Assembly: GCA_963575745.1 (NCBI GenBank)
Contig: CAUYUJ010020166.1
Span: 1 to 64,000, forward strand
Direction of reading: 5' to 3'
DNA: 64,000 nucleotides
Source of the DNA: Prorocentrum cordatum
Lineage: Eukaryota; Sar; Dinophyceae; Prorocentrales; Prorocentraceae
Each line of letters begins with the position of its first letter. The first letter of the stretch is position 1. Positions 1 to 9,835 of the stretch are shown here, one piece after another. Both the position numbers and the translations under genes were made by a program. Under the pieces are notes generated by a model, which made no database searches, was not told the DNA's origin, and worked only from the letters and a program-made list of their open reading frames with translations.

Positions 1-80
1 TCGAACTTCTAACAAGATGGGCGATGCACGTGGCCACGTTCCTTCGCTGCTACTACCTTCAGCGCCTCCACCCAACCCCC

Positions 81-102
81 TCCGTAGCTATTTTGGTTCG
101 AG
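81..102 (+). other. DinoSL spliced-leader relic (genomic)
   Basis: The core CCGTAGCTATTTTGGTTCGA matches the 22-nt dinoflagellate spliced leader (CCGTAGCCATTTTGGCTCAA core) at 19 of 22 positions; all three differences are transitions. Leaders are normally added to mRNA by trans-splicing, so a genomic copy 59 bp before an ATG marks a gene that was reverse-transcribed from mature mRNA and reinserted. This is what fixes the start of the next gene at 162 rather than at the in-frame ATG at 24, which lies outside the transcript copy. Confidence 0.85.
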
Positions 103-161
103 AGTCGCTTCGGATTTGCTTCAGACCGTCAGCCACGGGTCTGGTCCAGAAAGATACATTC

Positions 162-1757
162 ATGGCACCGTTGTGCCCGACGAAGGTCGCGGCCCCTCGG
201 AGAGCAGCAGGTGCCGCGAAGAAACAGAAACAAGCCACGCCGAAGCAGCCACCCACGGATGAGCACGAGCCCGACGCCAGCACAGCGGTGACGTCAGTCC
301 CACAGGCTGATGCGCCCCAGACAAAGTACAGAAGGATTGACGAGTTCATGACTCCCGTAAGGCGCATCGGCGGCATCGGCGGGAGCACAGTGGACGTCAG
401 TTCAGCGGCCAGCGAAGCGGCGCCATCGATTGCCGCTGACGTACACACTGTACTCTCGGAGGCCTTAGCAGACGTGCCGATGCAGCCTGCGCCAGCCCTC
501 AGCACGACCAATGGTCAGAGCAATATCCTCGAGGCCAGAGACGATCAGGCCCCTGCCGCTTCGATGAAGGATGTGATCGTCCAAGGCGTCGAGGCGGGCC
601 GTGCCGATGAGTTCCTGGAGAGCGAGGTGGGGGCGCAGCTGACGGAGGAGAACATGGCGAAGTTCGACAGGGTGATGGGCCACATGCTCAATCATGAAGC
701 TCGCGCCGAGTGCTTGATTGAGTCGGCGAAGCGAGCCCACGCCGAATCCAAGCTGGCCTCGAAGGACGAGAAGCTGCTCACGTCGTTGCAAGAAGTCATC
801 CAGACGGGCGCCTTCAACACCCGCAGCAGTTATGGCAATCGGTTCCGCGACGAGCTTGCGCAAGACAAGAAGGAGAAGGAGCTCTACGACAAGAAAGACA
901 GGAACGGGCAGCAAGAGTACAGGATGAAATAGGCCCTCGACACAGTAGGGGCGCTCGTGAAGAAGAAGACCCACACGACTACGCTGAAGGAGTCCACAAA
1001 GGCAGAGTACAAGTACATGGCGTTCGGCAAGATGGTAGAGGAGTTCGGCGGTTGGAAATGTCAGGCTGCCCGCAAAGGAGCTTCTACCGCGGCCCTCAAA
1101 TGCTTGGCCATGGGCCACCCGTTCGTGAAGAAGCACAGCCAGTCGGGCATGACTATCTTCGCGATCGTCGAGGAGAGCTGGAAGGAGACGTTCGAGCAGA
1201 GCTGGTCGGAGCTGGTGCAGAGCGTGTCTTCCCACGCAGCCGTCGGTGACCTTCCAACTGGCACTCCCGAGGAGCCGAAGGGCCCGCAGACGGACCAGAA
1301 GCACCCGAGGCTCCCGAAGGACCCGAAGGGCCCGAAGGATGCGATCAAGAACCCGCCGAAGGAGCCGCCCATCGACGATGCCGATACGAAACAGAAGAAG
1401 AAGGAGATCGAGAAGCTCTTCAAGGAGGCTGGCAAAGTGAAGCACGACTTCGTTTCCGTCACGCACACTGCGATCGACATCCTCTCGCAGATCAACGACG
1501 AGACTGCTGACTGGAAGTTCGCGCGCGGCGACAAGCAGGACATGCTGGAGGAGAAGATCGACGACCTGAAGGCATCCCTGAGCCCCGTCGGGAGAGAGTT
1601 CGTCCTGGAGAAAGACCAGAAGAAGTTCAAGGCGAACCACACGACTGCGAGGCTCGTCGTCGAGATGCAGTCCTTCAAGGACTTGCAGAGCAAAGTTTCC
1701 GAGTTGCAGAGCATCGTGGAGAGGCTCGGCGAGGCAAAGAAAGCGCTGAAATTCTGA
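162..1757 (+). pseudogene. SL-tagged retrogene of unknown function, one in-frame TAG
   Basis: A single frame of 532 codons interrupted only by TAG at 930-932; the frame, composition and charge pattern continue unchanged after it (QQEYRMK, stop, ALDTVGALVKKK). I do not recognise a domain. The N-terminal ~160 residues are Ala/Pro/Thr-rich and probably disordered; then comes a charged helical stretch, a better-ordered segment (EYKYMAFGKMVEEFGGW, then ALKCLAMGHPFVKK), a Pro/Lys linker rich in PKDPKGPK, and a C-terminal Lys/Glu/Leu-rich region likely to form a coiled coil, ending KKALKF. There are no introns, and a spliced-leader relic lies 59 bp upstream, so it is a retrocopy. CAG to TAG by one transition is the simplest origin of the stop. 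It may be a young pseudogene, a readthrough gene, or an assembly error. No poly-A tract is visible downstream. Confidence 0.7.
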
Positions 1758-1930
1758 CTGCCTCGCTTCAGCAACGGTTGCGGTGCTCCCTGGAGTGTGA
1801 ACCATGCTTCGGGTCGACGCACGCTTGGGTGAAATCCGACCAGCCCATCAGGGAAACCGCAAGCTCTGAGTCGATTTTCGCGCCCGCGAGGTGCGAATTT
1901 GGTTCCCGAGCCCGAAATTTGGAGTTCCCG

Positions 1931-2083
1931 AACTATTGAAACAACTATTGAAATCAAACTAGGAATTAACTATTGAATTCAACGGTTTTCGCTTGAGACA
2001 TCCCTCAAAAAAACAATTGAATCGCCACCCAATTCAACTTTTGAAAAACTATTGAAAAACTATTGAAAAACTGTTGAATCGTC
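1931..2083 (+). repeat. AT-rich tandem repeat of AACTATTGAAA
   Basis: Imperfect repeats of an ~11-bp unit (AACTATTGAAA, with AACTATTGAATTC variants) occupy an AT-rich island just after the first retrogene. Base composition is sharply different from the GC-rich surroundings. It may be a remnant of the retrogene 3' UTR or an independent minisatellite. Confidence 0.75.
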
Positions 2084-2242
2084 GCGGGCCCTCGAATTGA
2101 GTGGCGGTTTCTGGGATTCTGTGATTTTCTGCAGAGCGTTAGCTAGGGGGAGCTGCAGATGGCAATGGCCGCGGTTGATTGCCGAGCGCTTGGAGTCGCA
2201 TGCTAGATGCCATGTGAGCCTTCAAAAGAAGAACCCTTGTTA

Positions 2243-2411
2243 CCGAGGGGAATGGGGGAGGAGGAGGAGGGGGAGGGAGGAGGAGAAGGAGGAGGAGGCG
2301 GAGGAGGAGGAGGAGGAGGAGAAGGGGGAGGAGGAGGGGGAGGAGGATGGGGGAGGAGAAGGCGGAGGAGGAGGAGGAGGAGGAGGAAGCGGAGGAGGAG
2401 GAGGGGGAGAG
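2243..2411 (+). repeat. Imperfect (GGA)n purine tract
   Basis: An almost pure purine strand built on GGA. Long frames across it encode only Glu/Gly/Arg homopolymers and are not genes. Confidence 0.9.
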
Positions 2412-2833
2412 ACGCGACCTAGTGTCGACATGAATCTACAGGGGCACGCGCTAGGGGGTGAGGATTAAAGGTCCCCCTACTCCGGAGAAAAAACATTCCC
2501 GACATACCCAGATTTTGCCCGGCCCCGACGGCCTCCCTGGAAATGCCAGGGCCCTCCGACCCCCTGGAATGCCCGTGCTCGGGTGTGCTATCCTACCCCC
2601 CTTTCCTCTTCCTCTTCTTTGCTCTAAGGGACCCTACTGCCATGGGAAATATCCACCCGCCTCTCCTTCCTCTTCGACTCGTTCCTTCAATAATTGTGGC
2701 TGCTACGTATGCGCCGTGTGTACCGCAGTCCATATAGAAGAGCCTCGGGCCCCCCTGCTGATGCTGCTGCTGTGCTGCTCGCGCCTCCCTCCTCCCCATC
2801 TGCCCCCTCCTCCTCCTCCCTCCCCGCTCCTTT
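2412..2833. other. No recognisable gene
   Basis: GC-rich sequence with C-rich and CCT-rich patches leading up to the second spliced-leader relic. No frame here looks coding. Confidence 0.5.
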
Positions 2834-2855
2834 TCCGCAGCCGTTTTGGCTTAAT
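2834..2855 (+). other. DinoSL spliced-leader relic (genomic)
   Basis: The core CCGCAGCCGTTTTGGCTTAA matches the DinoSL at 18 of 22 positions. It sits 53 bp upstream of the ATG at 2909, a leader-to-ATG spacing close to the 59 bp of the first retrogene. Both 5' UTR remnants also share TTGCTTCAGACC downstream of the leader. Confidence 0.8.
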
Positions 2856-2908
2856 AGATCTCTGCAGGGCGCGTTGCTTCAGACCCCTGGCCCGACCATC
2901 GCTAGTTC

Positions 2909-5016
2909 ATGCCGCGAAGCTGGGCCACGCCGACAGTTGCTCCAGAACCCGCGGCCCATGCGTGGGAAGATGCATCGGTTGATTCGGATTCGCCGTGGGA
3001 AGAAGCATCGGTTGATTCTGAATTGTTGGCTCACGGTGACATCGATGGCGCGTCAGACGGCGAGTTTTCGCAGTCGGACGCCGAGGGTGCTCGCGCGACA
3101 CCAGGCCAAGAGTTCATTGATTATATGATTTGTCTGCTCCTCAGTCGGTCTATCAATGCAAAGAAATTCTGCACGGTCATGTACTACGCATCGCGCGCTG
3201 GCATTGCGGATGCCGACGCATACAGCGTGGACCCACACGCCCCGTCTGGGCATTTTTCCAGGCTTGTCAAACGAAAGCTGCCAGCATATGCTCCAGACAG
3301 AACAAAAAAGCTTTACAGATTCACCGCCCCGTCTTACTCCAAGGCCAGGCTGGGGCGCGATGAACACACATTCACTTGCATGGTGCCACACGAGCTGGTT
3401 GCAGAGAGTTTGGAAGATGACCCAAGTATCATTGCTGACGTTCAAGATGCGATCGACTCGATGGAAATGCCACCGTGTTTCTTCGAGAACCCAGTTGTCC
3501 AAGATCATCTGGGGCCAGACTCGCCAATCATACCGCTGGGGTTGTTCACTGATGGTGTCCCGTACAGCCAAACCGACACAGCGGTCGGTTTTTGGTTAGT
3601 GAACATGGTCACGCAATCTCGAGTGTTATTCGCGTTAGTACGCAAGAAGCTTGCGTGTCATTGCGGCTGCAGGGGCTGGTGCACATATTTCAATATTTTT
3701 CTTTCATAGCATGGAGCCTACGCAGCTTGTGTAAAGGGTCCTTCCCACTTGAGCGCCACGACGGATCGGAATTTCAAGATGACGATTCATACAGGAAGAT
3801 GTTGGCTGGCAAATTGATGCGCGCAAGAGGTGTGCTCATCTATAACAAGGCCGACTGGGCTGAATTATCAACGACGTTTGGGTGGCCCTCATGGGGCGAC
3901 AGTTTGAGGCCGTGCTTCCAATGCAATGGGTTTGGCGACAACTTGTATCTCGATGTTGGCTGGAGTTTAACTGGGTCTCCTTTCAGAGAGAACGTTGTCG
4001 GTGATTACGATTGGGCCTGTCAGATGTGCGAGCATGTTGTTGTTCTGTCGCATGACACACACAAGGCCCTGTGCGACGTGTTGTTCTACGACAAAAGATC
4101 TGGAAGCAGTTCGTCAAAGGGTCTAGCCCTTAAGGTTGCTTTGCCCGCCCTCGGTCTCCAGCAGGGGGACAGGGTGGAGCCAACAAAGTGGGTGCCAGAT
4201 GTGTCAGCAATATTCAAAATCACGCAGCTTCCATGCCCAATTTTTATTTGGAGACCGTCTGCTGAAACAATTGCTCGGCATAGAAACCCAATACATGATG
4301 TCGAATTTGGCGTCGACACGTGCACGCATACTTGCATCGATTCGCTTCACGCGCTATACCCCGGCTGCATGAAGGATCTGTGTAGGGAGCTCGCGTGGGC
4401 AACGGTTGACGCTGGCCTGTGGGGCACGGCAGGGACAGTGGAGCACAATCTCGAGGTCGCTGCCATTGCGATGAAGCACGAACTTCATGGGTTCTACACC
4501 GAATGGAAAGAAACAGGTTTGAATTCGACTCTGACGGAAATCCACGCCATGAGTGCCAAGTTGTTTGGCACAAATTCAGACAGGAAGTTGAGGACGAAAG
4601 GCGCTGAAACATGGGGCTTCCTGTTATTTCTAGTCCACATGTTCAACCGTCGTTGGAAGATTCAAGGCCGCTTGCAGCGCGAATCGGTTCGACTTTTCGA
4701 GGCCGCGGAATGCATGATCAAACTGTGCTACCGCATGGATAATATCGGCTGGAAATTCTGTGACTCCGACATAGATGAGTGCTTGGAACACTGGAAACGG
4801 TTTTGTTCTCTCACCCGTCATTGTGAGCGATTGCTTACGCCAAAGCGCCACATCCTGTGGCACATGCTTCAGCGGGCTGCGTTCTTGGGGAACCCACGGT
4901 TCTACGCAAATTGGACAGACGAGGGGCTCAATAGAGTTTTGAAAGGTGCATGTCGCGAGCAGTCCCAGGTGACGTTCGAGGAGTGCGTGTTACTGTCGAT
5001 GCCTTTCCTTGTGTAA
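2909..5016 (+). pseudogene. SL-tagged retrogene, Cys-rich protein of about 700 aa, one frameshift
   Basis: Two overlapping frames (2909-3709 and 3592-5016) join into one protein if a single T is restored in the T-rich stretch near 3697-3705 (FNIFL then FIAWSLRSL). The N-terminal ~60 residues are acidic and Ser-rich, with a repeated ASVDS motif. Next come a conserved-looking core (GLFTDGVPYSQTDTAVGFWL), a CHCGCRGWC cluster near residues 250-258, CFQCNGFGDN and CQMCEHVV pairs that could bind zinc, and a C-terminal part with PKRHILWHML and NWTDEGLNRVLKGACREQ. From memory of dinoflagellate predicted proteins this resembles a widespread lineage-specific family of unknown role; a link to Plavaka-type transposases is only a guess. 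It is intronless and follows a leader relic at 2834, so it is a processed retrocopy. The frameshift suggests recent decay. Confidence 0.75.
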
Positions 5017-5174
5017 AAAGTAACCCCACAAACATCACGCAAAACACGCATAACAACAATTTGCTATTTGCGTGGGAAGAGGTGTCGGACAAATTAGCAC
5101 ACATGTAAACAGATCCCCACCGTCTCTTCCTCCCCCATCAGCCTCCTCCCCCTTCCGAGTAACCGTGCAAATCA

Positions 5175-5336
5175 GCAAAGTCGAGATCCGAGGAAATAGG
5201 AAACCAGCAAAGTCGAGATCCGAGGAACAGGAAAACCAGCAGAGTCGAGATCGAGGAACCAGGGGAACCAGCAAAGTCGAGATCCGAGGAACCAGGAAAA
5301 CCAGCGACGTCGAGATCCGATGAAGCAAGACAACCA
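5175..5336 (+). repeat. 32-33-bp minisatellite, five units
   Basis: Five head-to-tail units of 32-33 bp containing AAAGTCGAGATCCGAGGAA, with decaying copies for another ~60 bp. Unit lengths alternate between 32 and 33, so no frame stays open by design. Confidence 0.85.
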
Positions 5337-5394
5337 GTGAAAACGAAATCAGAGAAACCAGGGCAATCGATCGAGCCGAAATCCGAGAAAGGAC

Positions 5395-5690
5395 CAAGAG
5401 GGGCCGAAGGAGCAGGAGGAGCAGCATAAGCAGGAGGAGCAGGTGGAGGAGGGGCTGGGCGAACAGGGGGAACAGGCGGAGGAGGAGGAGGACGGGGAGG
5501 AGGAGGATGGGGGAAGAGGAGGGGGGGAGGGGGGAGGGGGGCGGGGAAGGATGAGGAGGGGGAGGCGGAGGAGAAGGAAGAGGGGGAGGAGGGAGGGGTG
5601 GCCAGGGGGAGGAGGAGCAGGAGGAGGATGAGGAGGAAAGGGAAGCGGATGAGGGGAGGAGGGGGAGGAGGAGAGGGGCTTTGAGGATGA
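5395..5690 (+). repeat. Imperfect (GGA)n purine tract
   Basis: About 300 bp of GGA/GGAGGG-type repeats, followed to 5932 by GC-rich and CCT-rich sequence with no gene that I can support. Confidence 0.9.
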
Positions 5691-5932
5691 GAAACAACAA
5701 TGGAACATGTTGCGGATAAAAGGAGGGAGAAGAGGAAGAGGAGCGGGCGAGCGGCGAGCGCGCGGCCGCCCGCTTGGACGTCAAGGTCAAGGCGCCACCC
5801 GCGGCCGCGGGGCAGGGGGAGGAGGAGGAGCGGGGGGGGGCATTGCGCCCCCGCCCCTCTCCTCCTGCCTCCTCCTCCTCACATCCTCCTCCTCCTCCCG
5901 CCGCCGCGGCCTCCTCTTACTTATCCTCTTCC

Positions 5933-5954
5933 TCCGTCGTCATTTTGGCTCAAA
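5933..5954 (+). other. Orphan DinoSL relic
   Basis: CCGTCGTCATTTTGGCTCAA matches the DinoSL at 19 of 22 positions. No open frame follows within several hundred bases. The next ~60 bp contain GTGCTTCAACGG, loosely like the TTGCTTCAGACC shared by the other two + strand relics. It could be the 5' end of a truncated retrocopy. An SL-RNA gene is less likely, because no GT follows the leader directly. Confidence 0.65.
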
Positions 5955-6108
5955 CAATTTGTGGGTAACGCCTGGGGGACGTGCTTCAACGGCCACTGAG
6001 CGCGGAAAACCGGAATGAACGATACACTCATAAAGCGTCTGCGCCTCCAACAGCCACAACCTTCAGTGAAAATCTTGGAAACAGATAACTGTCTCAGGAA
6101 CTCGCGAG

Positions 6109-6156
6109 ATCACGTACAAAAAACTGTCCGTTACGGGACAGTTTTTTGTACGTGAT
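6109..6156. repeat. Perfect 21-bp hairpin
   Basis: Left arm 6109-6129 (ATCACGTACAAAAAACTGTC plus C), loop GTTACG at 6130-6135, right arm 6136-6156, the exact reverse complement. The pairing stops cleanly at both ends. It lies directly before the first satellite array. A folded RNA, a replication or recombination feature, or the tip of a foldback element are all possible. Confidence 0.9.
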
Positions 6157-6170
6157 GGACACAGGGGGGG

Positions 6171-6360
6171 TTGGATTTCGCCGGGGTGGGCTTTCGACGG
6201 GGTTGGGGCTTTCGCAGGGGGTGGCTTTCGGGGGGCTGGCGTTCGCCGGGTTGGCTTTCGCCGGGTTGGCTTTCGCCGGGGTTGGCTTTCGCCGGGTTGG
6301 CTTTCGCCGGGTTGGCTTTCGCCGGGGTTGGCTTTCGCTGGGGTTGGCTTTCGCCGGGGC
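6171..6360 (-). repeat. Tandem array of a ~15-bp unit (inverted relative to 8125-8418)
   Basis: Roughly a dozen units of TTGGCTTTCGCCGGG with small length variation. The same unit appears in the opposite orientation at 8125-8418, with a 140-bp satellite between the two arrays. Confidence 0.9.
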
Positions 6361-6559
6361 CGGGCGGGGAGCAGGCGGGGCAGGCTTAGGGGCAAAAGTA
6401 GGCGCCGCCGTCGCTGGCGTGGCCGTCGCCGCCGCCGTGCTGACCCCTGGGAGCCTTTGAGGCGCGCCGCTTGAGTAGGCGAAAGGGTCGCAGAGACGTG
6501 GGTGGGGGGGGGTCAAGGAGGTCCCGGATGTCAAGGAGGGTCTGAGATGCGTCAGAACG

Positions 6560-8055
6560 GGACGCTAAAAAATGCGGGGCGCGCTCAAGTGGGCACGCGT
6601 GAGCCCTAACGGGCGGGCCCGATCGGGTGGGCGGACCCTAACGGGCGGGACGGGTCGAGCGGACCCTCACACGCGGGCCGGGTCGGGCGAGCGGATCCTG
6701 GCGGGCGAAGCGGGTCGGGTCGGGTCGGGCGGATCTTAACGGGCGGGTCGGGTCGGGCGGGCGGGACACTAAAGTGTGGGGCGCGCTCGAGTGAGCACGC
6801 GTGAACCCTGACGGGCGGGTCGGGTCGGGTCGGGCGGACCCTAACGGGCGGGGCGGGTTCGGGCCGGGCGGACCCTAACGGGCAGGTCGGGTCGGGCAGG
6901 CGGGACACTAAAGTGTGGAGGCGCACTCGAGTGAGCACGCGTGAACCCTGACGGGCGGGTCGGGTGGGGCAGGCGGACCTTGGCTGGCGAAGCGGGTCGG
7001 GTCGGGTCGGGCGGACCCTAACGGGCGGGTCGGGTCGGGCGGGCGGGACACTAAAGTGTGGGGCGCGCTCGAGTGAGCACGCGTGAACCCTAACGGGCGG
7101 GTCGGGTCGGGTCGGGCGGACCCTAACGGCGGGACGGGTTCGGGTCGGGCGGACCCTAACGGGCGGGTCGGGTCGGGCAGGCGGGACACTAAAGTGTGGA
7201 GGCGCGCTCGAGTGAGCACGCGTGAACCCACGGGCGGGTCGGGTCGGGTCGGGCAGGCAGAACCCTAACGGGCGGGGCCAGGGCGGGTCGGGTCGGGCCG
7301 GGCTGGGAACTCGCCGCGGCGGGTAGGGTCGGGCTGGGCGTGGACGGGGACACTAAAAAGTGGGGCGCGCCCCCTCGAGCGAGCACGATATTGAACACCA
7401 ACGGGCGGCGTCGGGTCGGGTCTCTCGGAGCTGCTAACGGGCGGGCGGCGGGTTCGGGTCGGGCGGACCCTAACGGGCGGGTCGGGTCGGGATGCGGGGG
7501 GACGCGGGACACAAAGTTGTGGGGCGCGCTAGTGGTGAGCACGCGTGACCCTGACGGCGGGTGGGCGGGGGTCGGGTGATGTTCGGGCCGGACCCTAATG
7601 GGCGGGGCGGGTTCGGGGTCAGGCGGACCCTAACGGGCAGGTCGGGTCGGGCAGCGGGACACTAAGTGTGGATGCGCACTCGAGGGAGCACGCGTGAACC
7701 CTGACGGGCGGGTCGGGTGGGGCAGGCGGACCCTGGCGGGCGAAGCGGGTCGGGTCGGGTCGGGCGGACCCTAATGGGCGGGTCGGGTGAAGCGGGCGGG
7801 GCACTAAAGTGTGGGGCGCGCACGAGCGAGCACGCGTGAACCCCAACGGGCGGGTCGGGTCGGGTCGGGCGGACCCTAACGGGCGGGGCGGGTTCGGGCC
7901 GGGCGGACTCTAACGGGTGGGTCGGGTCGGGCGGGCGGGACGCTGAGGTGTGGGGCGCGCTCGAGTGAGCACGCGTGAACCCTGACGGGCGGGTCGGGTC
8001 GGGCCGGGCGGACCCTAACGGGCGGGGCGGGTCGGGTCGGGTCGGGTTCGGTAAG
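6560..8055 (+). repeat. ~140-bp GC-rich satellite, ten units
   Basis: The marker GCACGCGTGA (or a close variant) recurs at about 6593, 6795, 6935, 7077, 7216, 7383, 7539, 7688, 7830 and 7969. Most spacings are 139-142 bp; 149-202 bp in the degraded units. Each unit also holds GGGTCGGGTCGG runs, ACCCTAACGGGCGG and ACACTAAAGTGTGG. The last contains a short palindrome. Frames through it are Arg/Pro-rich artefacts. Confidence 0.9.
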
Positions 8056-8124
8056 AGCAGCATAAGCAGCATGGAAGAAGAGGAGAGGGAAGAGGAGACG
8101 AGGAAGAGGAGGGCAAAGCTGAAC

Positions 8125-8418
8125 CCAGGCGAAAACGAGCCCGGTCGAAAGCCAACCCGGGCGAAAGCCAACCGGGCGAAAGCCAACCCGGGCGAAAGCC
8201 AACCGGGCGAAAGCCAACCGGGCGAAAGCCAACCCGGGCGAAAGCCAACCCGGGCGAAAGCCAACCGGGCGAAAGCCAACCCGGGCGAAAGCCAACCCGG
8301 GCGAAAGCCAACCCGGGCGAAAACCAACCTGGGCGAAAGCCAACCGGGCGAAAGCAAACCCGGGCGAAACGAACCGGGCGAAAGGCACCGGGCGAAAACC
8401 AACCCGGGCGAAAAACAT
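8125..8418 (+). repeat. Tandem array of GGGCGAAAGCCAACC
   Basis: About 19 units of 13-15 bp, the reverse complement of the array at 6171-6360. It is followed by a long G run near 8429-8448. Confidence 0.9.
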
Positions 8419-8655
8419 CTACGCCTCCTGGGGGGGGGGGGGGGGGGGCGGGGCGCACATGGAGCGAGGATGGGATCGAGGAGGAGGAAGGAGGGAGGGG
8501 AGGAAGGCGAGGATGAGGCAGGGAGGAAAGCGAGGCACGAGAAAGGCGGGGGGAGGAAGCTGGGAAGAGGCTCAATATTCTATCCAGGCCCCGCGAAGCC
8601 CAGACCCGTCCAACAGCAGCCGCCGTGCTCACGCGAGGGGCTCTTTTTTGGATAC

Positions 8656-9034
8656 CTTCCGGGCCCGGCCTGGTAGTGCCAGCTGCCCTCGGGCTGGTAC
8701 ACCGTCAGGGACTCGCCGACCTCCGCGTGCCTCTGAAGGGGCCCTGGGACACACAAATAAATACACACAAATAATCCCCATATTTCCCCATATGTTCTGG
8801 GTTTTCGTCTTCCTCTCAATTCCTATATTTTCCCATATTTTCTGGGGAATCGACGATTCATTGTGTCTGTGTTTTTTTTCCCCTCCTGAGCCTGCGCGTG
8901 CGCTCCTCGACCGCCACCGCGGCCCAGCGCCGCCGGGCCGCGTCCTCCGCCTGCCACCGCGCCAGCGCCGCGTCCAGCGCGGCCTGCAGCGCGCCGCTGG
9001 CCTCGGTGGAGAGCGCGGGCGCGAACTCGTGGTC
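8656..9034 (-). CDS. Two exons of an unidentified gene, split by introner D1
   Basis: On the minus strand an acceptor (GGGCGCAG) opens an exon at 9034 that reads DHEFAPALSTEASGALQAAL then a helical Ala/Arg/Glu stretch (WQAEDAARRRWAAVAVEERT). It ends at 8892. A GC...AG intron covers 8731-8891. The next exon, 8656-8730, reads HAEVGESLTVYQPEGSWHYQ and ends at an AAG|GTATCC donor. The frame is continuous across the junction (EERTRRHAEVGES), and the splice falls inside a duplicated AGGC. I recognise no domain. Further exons must lie on both sides. The reading frame and splice sites are seen directly; function is unknown. Confidence 0.5.
8733..8889 (-). mobile_element. Introner-like element, family D copy 1
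   Basis: Minus-strand copy starting TCAGGAGGGG, then A-rich, with a central AT-rich part, ending GGGCCCCTTCAG. It is flanked on both sides by AGGC (8729-8732 and 8890-8893). Removing the element and one AGGC rejoins the flanking frame. Confidence 0.65.
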
Positions 9035-9052
9035 CTGCGCCCCAGCCCTCCA

Positions 9053-9275
9053 GCGATATAGGATACTCTGCAGCCAGCCTGTTTTCTTTCTCCCCTGAAC
9101 ACTGTGTGACTTTGGGGCGTGTTAGAGTATCTGTCGCACCGAAGGGATTGGACGGGTTTCCTGGCGATATATGATGCTCTGCAGCCAGCCTTTCTTGTCT
9201 CCCCTGAACACTGTGTGACTTTGGGGCGTGTTAGTATTTCTGTTGCGCCGGAGGATTAAGTGGACGGGCTTCCTG
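9053..9275 (+). repeat. Direct tandem duplication, 111-bp unit
   Basis: Two adjacent copies (9053-9163, 9164-9275), each carrying GCGATATA, CTGCAGCCAGCCT and CACTGTGTGACTTTGGGGCG. They are highly similar, so the duplication is recent. Confidence 0.85.
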
Positions 9276-9479
9276 GGTTTTCGGCCGGTGCCCGGTGGTT
9301 GGTGGGGACCCGTGCGCGCCTCGCGGGCGCCCCGCGCTTGGGTGTTTTTTGTCCTGAGGCTTCGCCCGGAGGCCCACCCGTGAGCGGCTTCGCGCGCGCC
9401 GTTGTTGGGGCTTGTGTCCCGAGGTTCCGATGTGTGCCCCCGCGTTGGCGCCTACAGTGGGGCCCCGTGCCCTTGCACC

Positions 9480-9835
9480 ACCTGGCTTGCACAGCACAGC
9501 CTAGACCACACAGTGTGCACCACACAGCTTGCAGCGTATATGGATCACACACCACAGCTTGCAAACAAAGCTTGCGCCAACACGTGTCACAACATGGCTC
9601 TCACCACCCAACTCACACCACATAGCTTGCACAACTTAGCCCGTGCCAACTAGTTCACACCACACATCTTACACAGCATGGCTTGCGCGACATAGCCTAA
9701 ACAGCACAGCCCAACGCCATCCAGTTCAAACGACACACCTGACTAAACACAATTTAGGACACATTGCTTACCACACAAAACCTTGCACCGCATGGCTCAC
9801 ACCGTACAATTTACACAACACCGCTTAGCCTATTC
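9480..9835 (+). repeat. Imperfect ~20-bp tandem repeat
   Basis: Degenerate units of the form CACACCACATAGCTTGCACA recur about every 20 bp. The region is CA-rich and lacks a gene. Confidence 0.7.

Noticed and set aside
930-932. Reassigned stop codon
   Set aside because: Other genes in the window end with TAG, TAA or TGA at sensible places, and dinoflagellate nuclear genes use the standard code as far as I know. Point mutation is simpler.
6560-8055. CCCTAA elements suggesting telomeric DNA
   Set aside because: Single CCCTAA per unit inside a 140-bp satellite; no head-to-tail telomere array.
6171-8418. Possible CRISPR-like array
   Set aside because: Units are contiguous tandem repeats without unique spacers, in a eukaryotic context.
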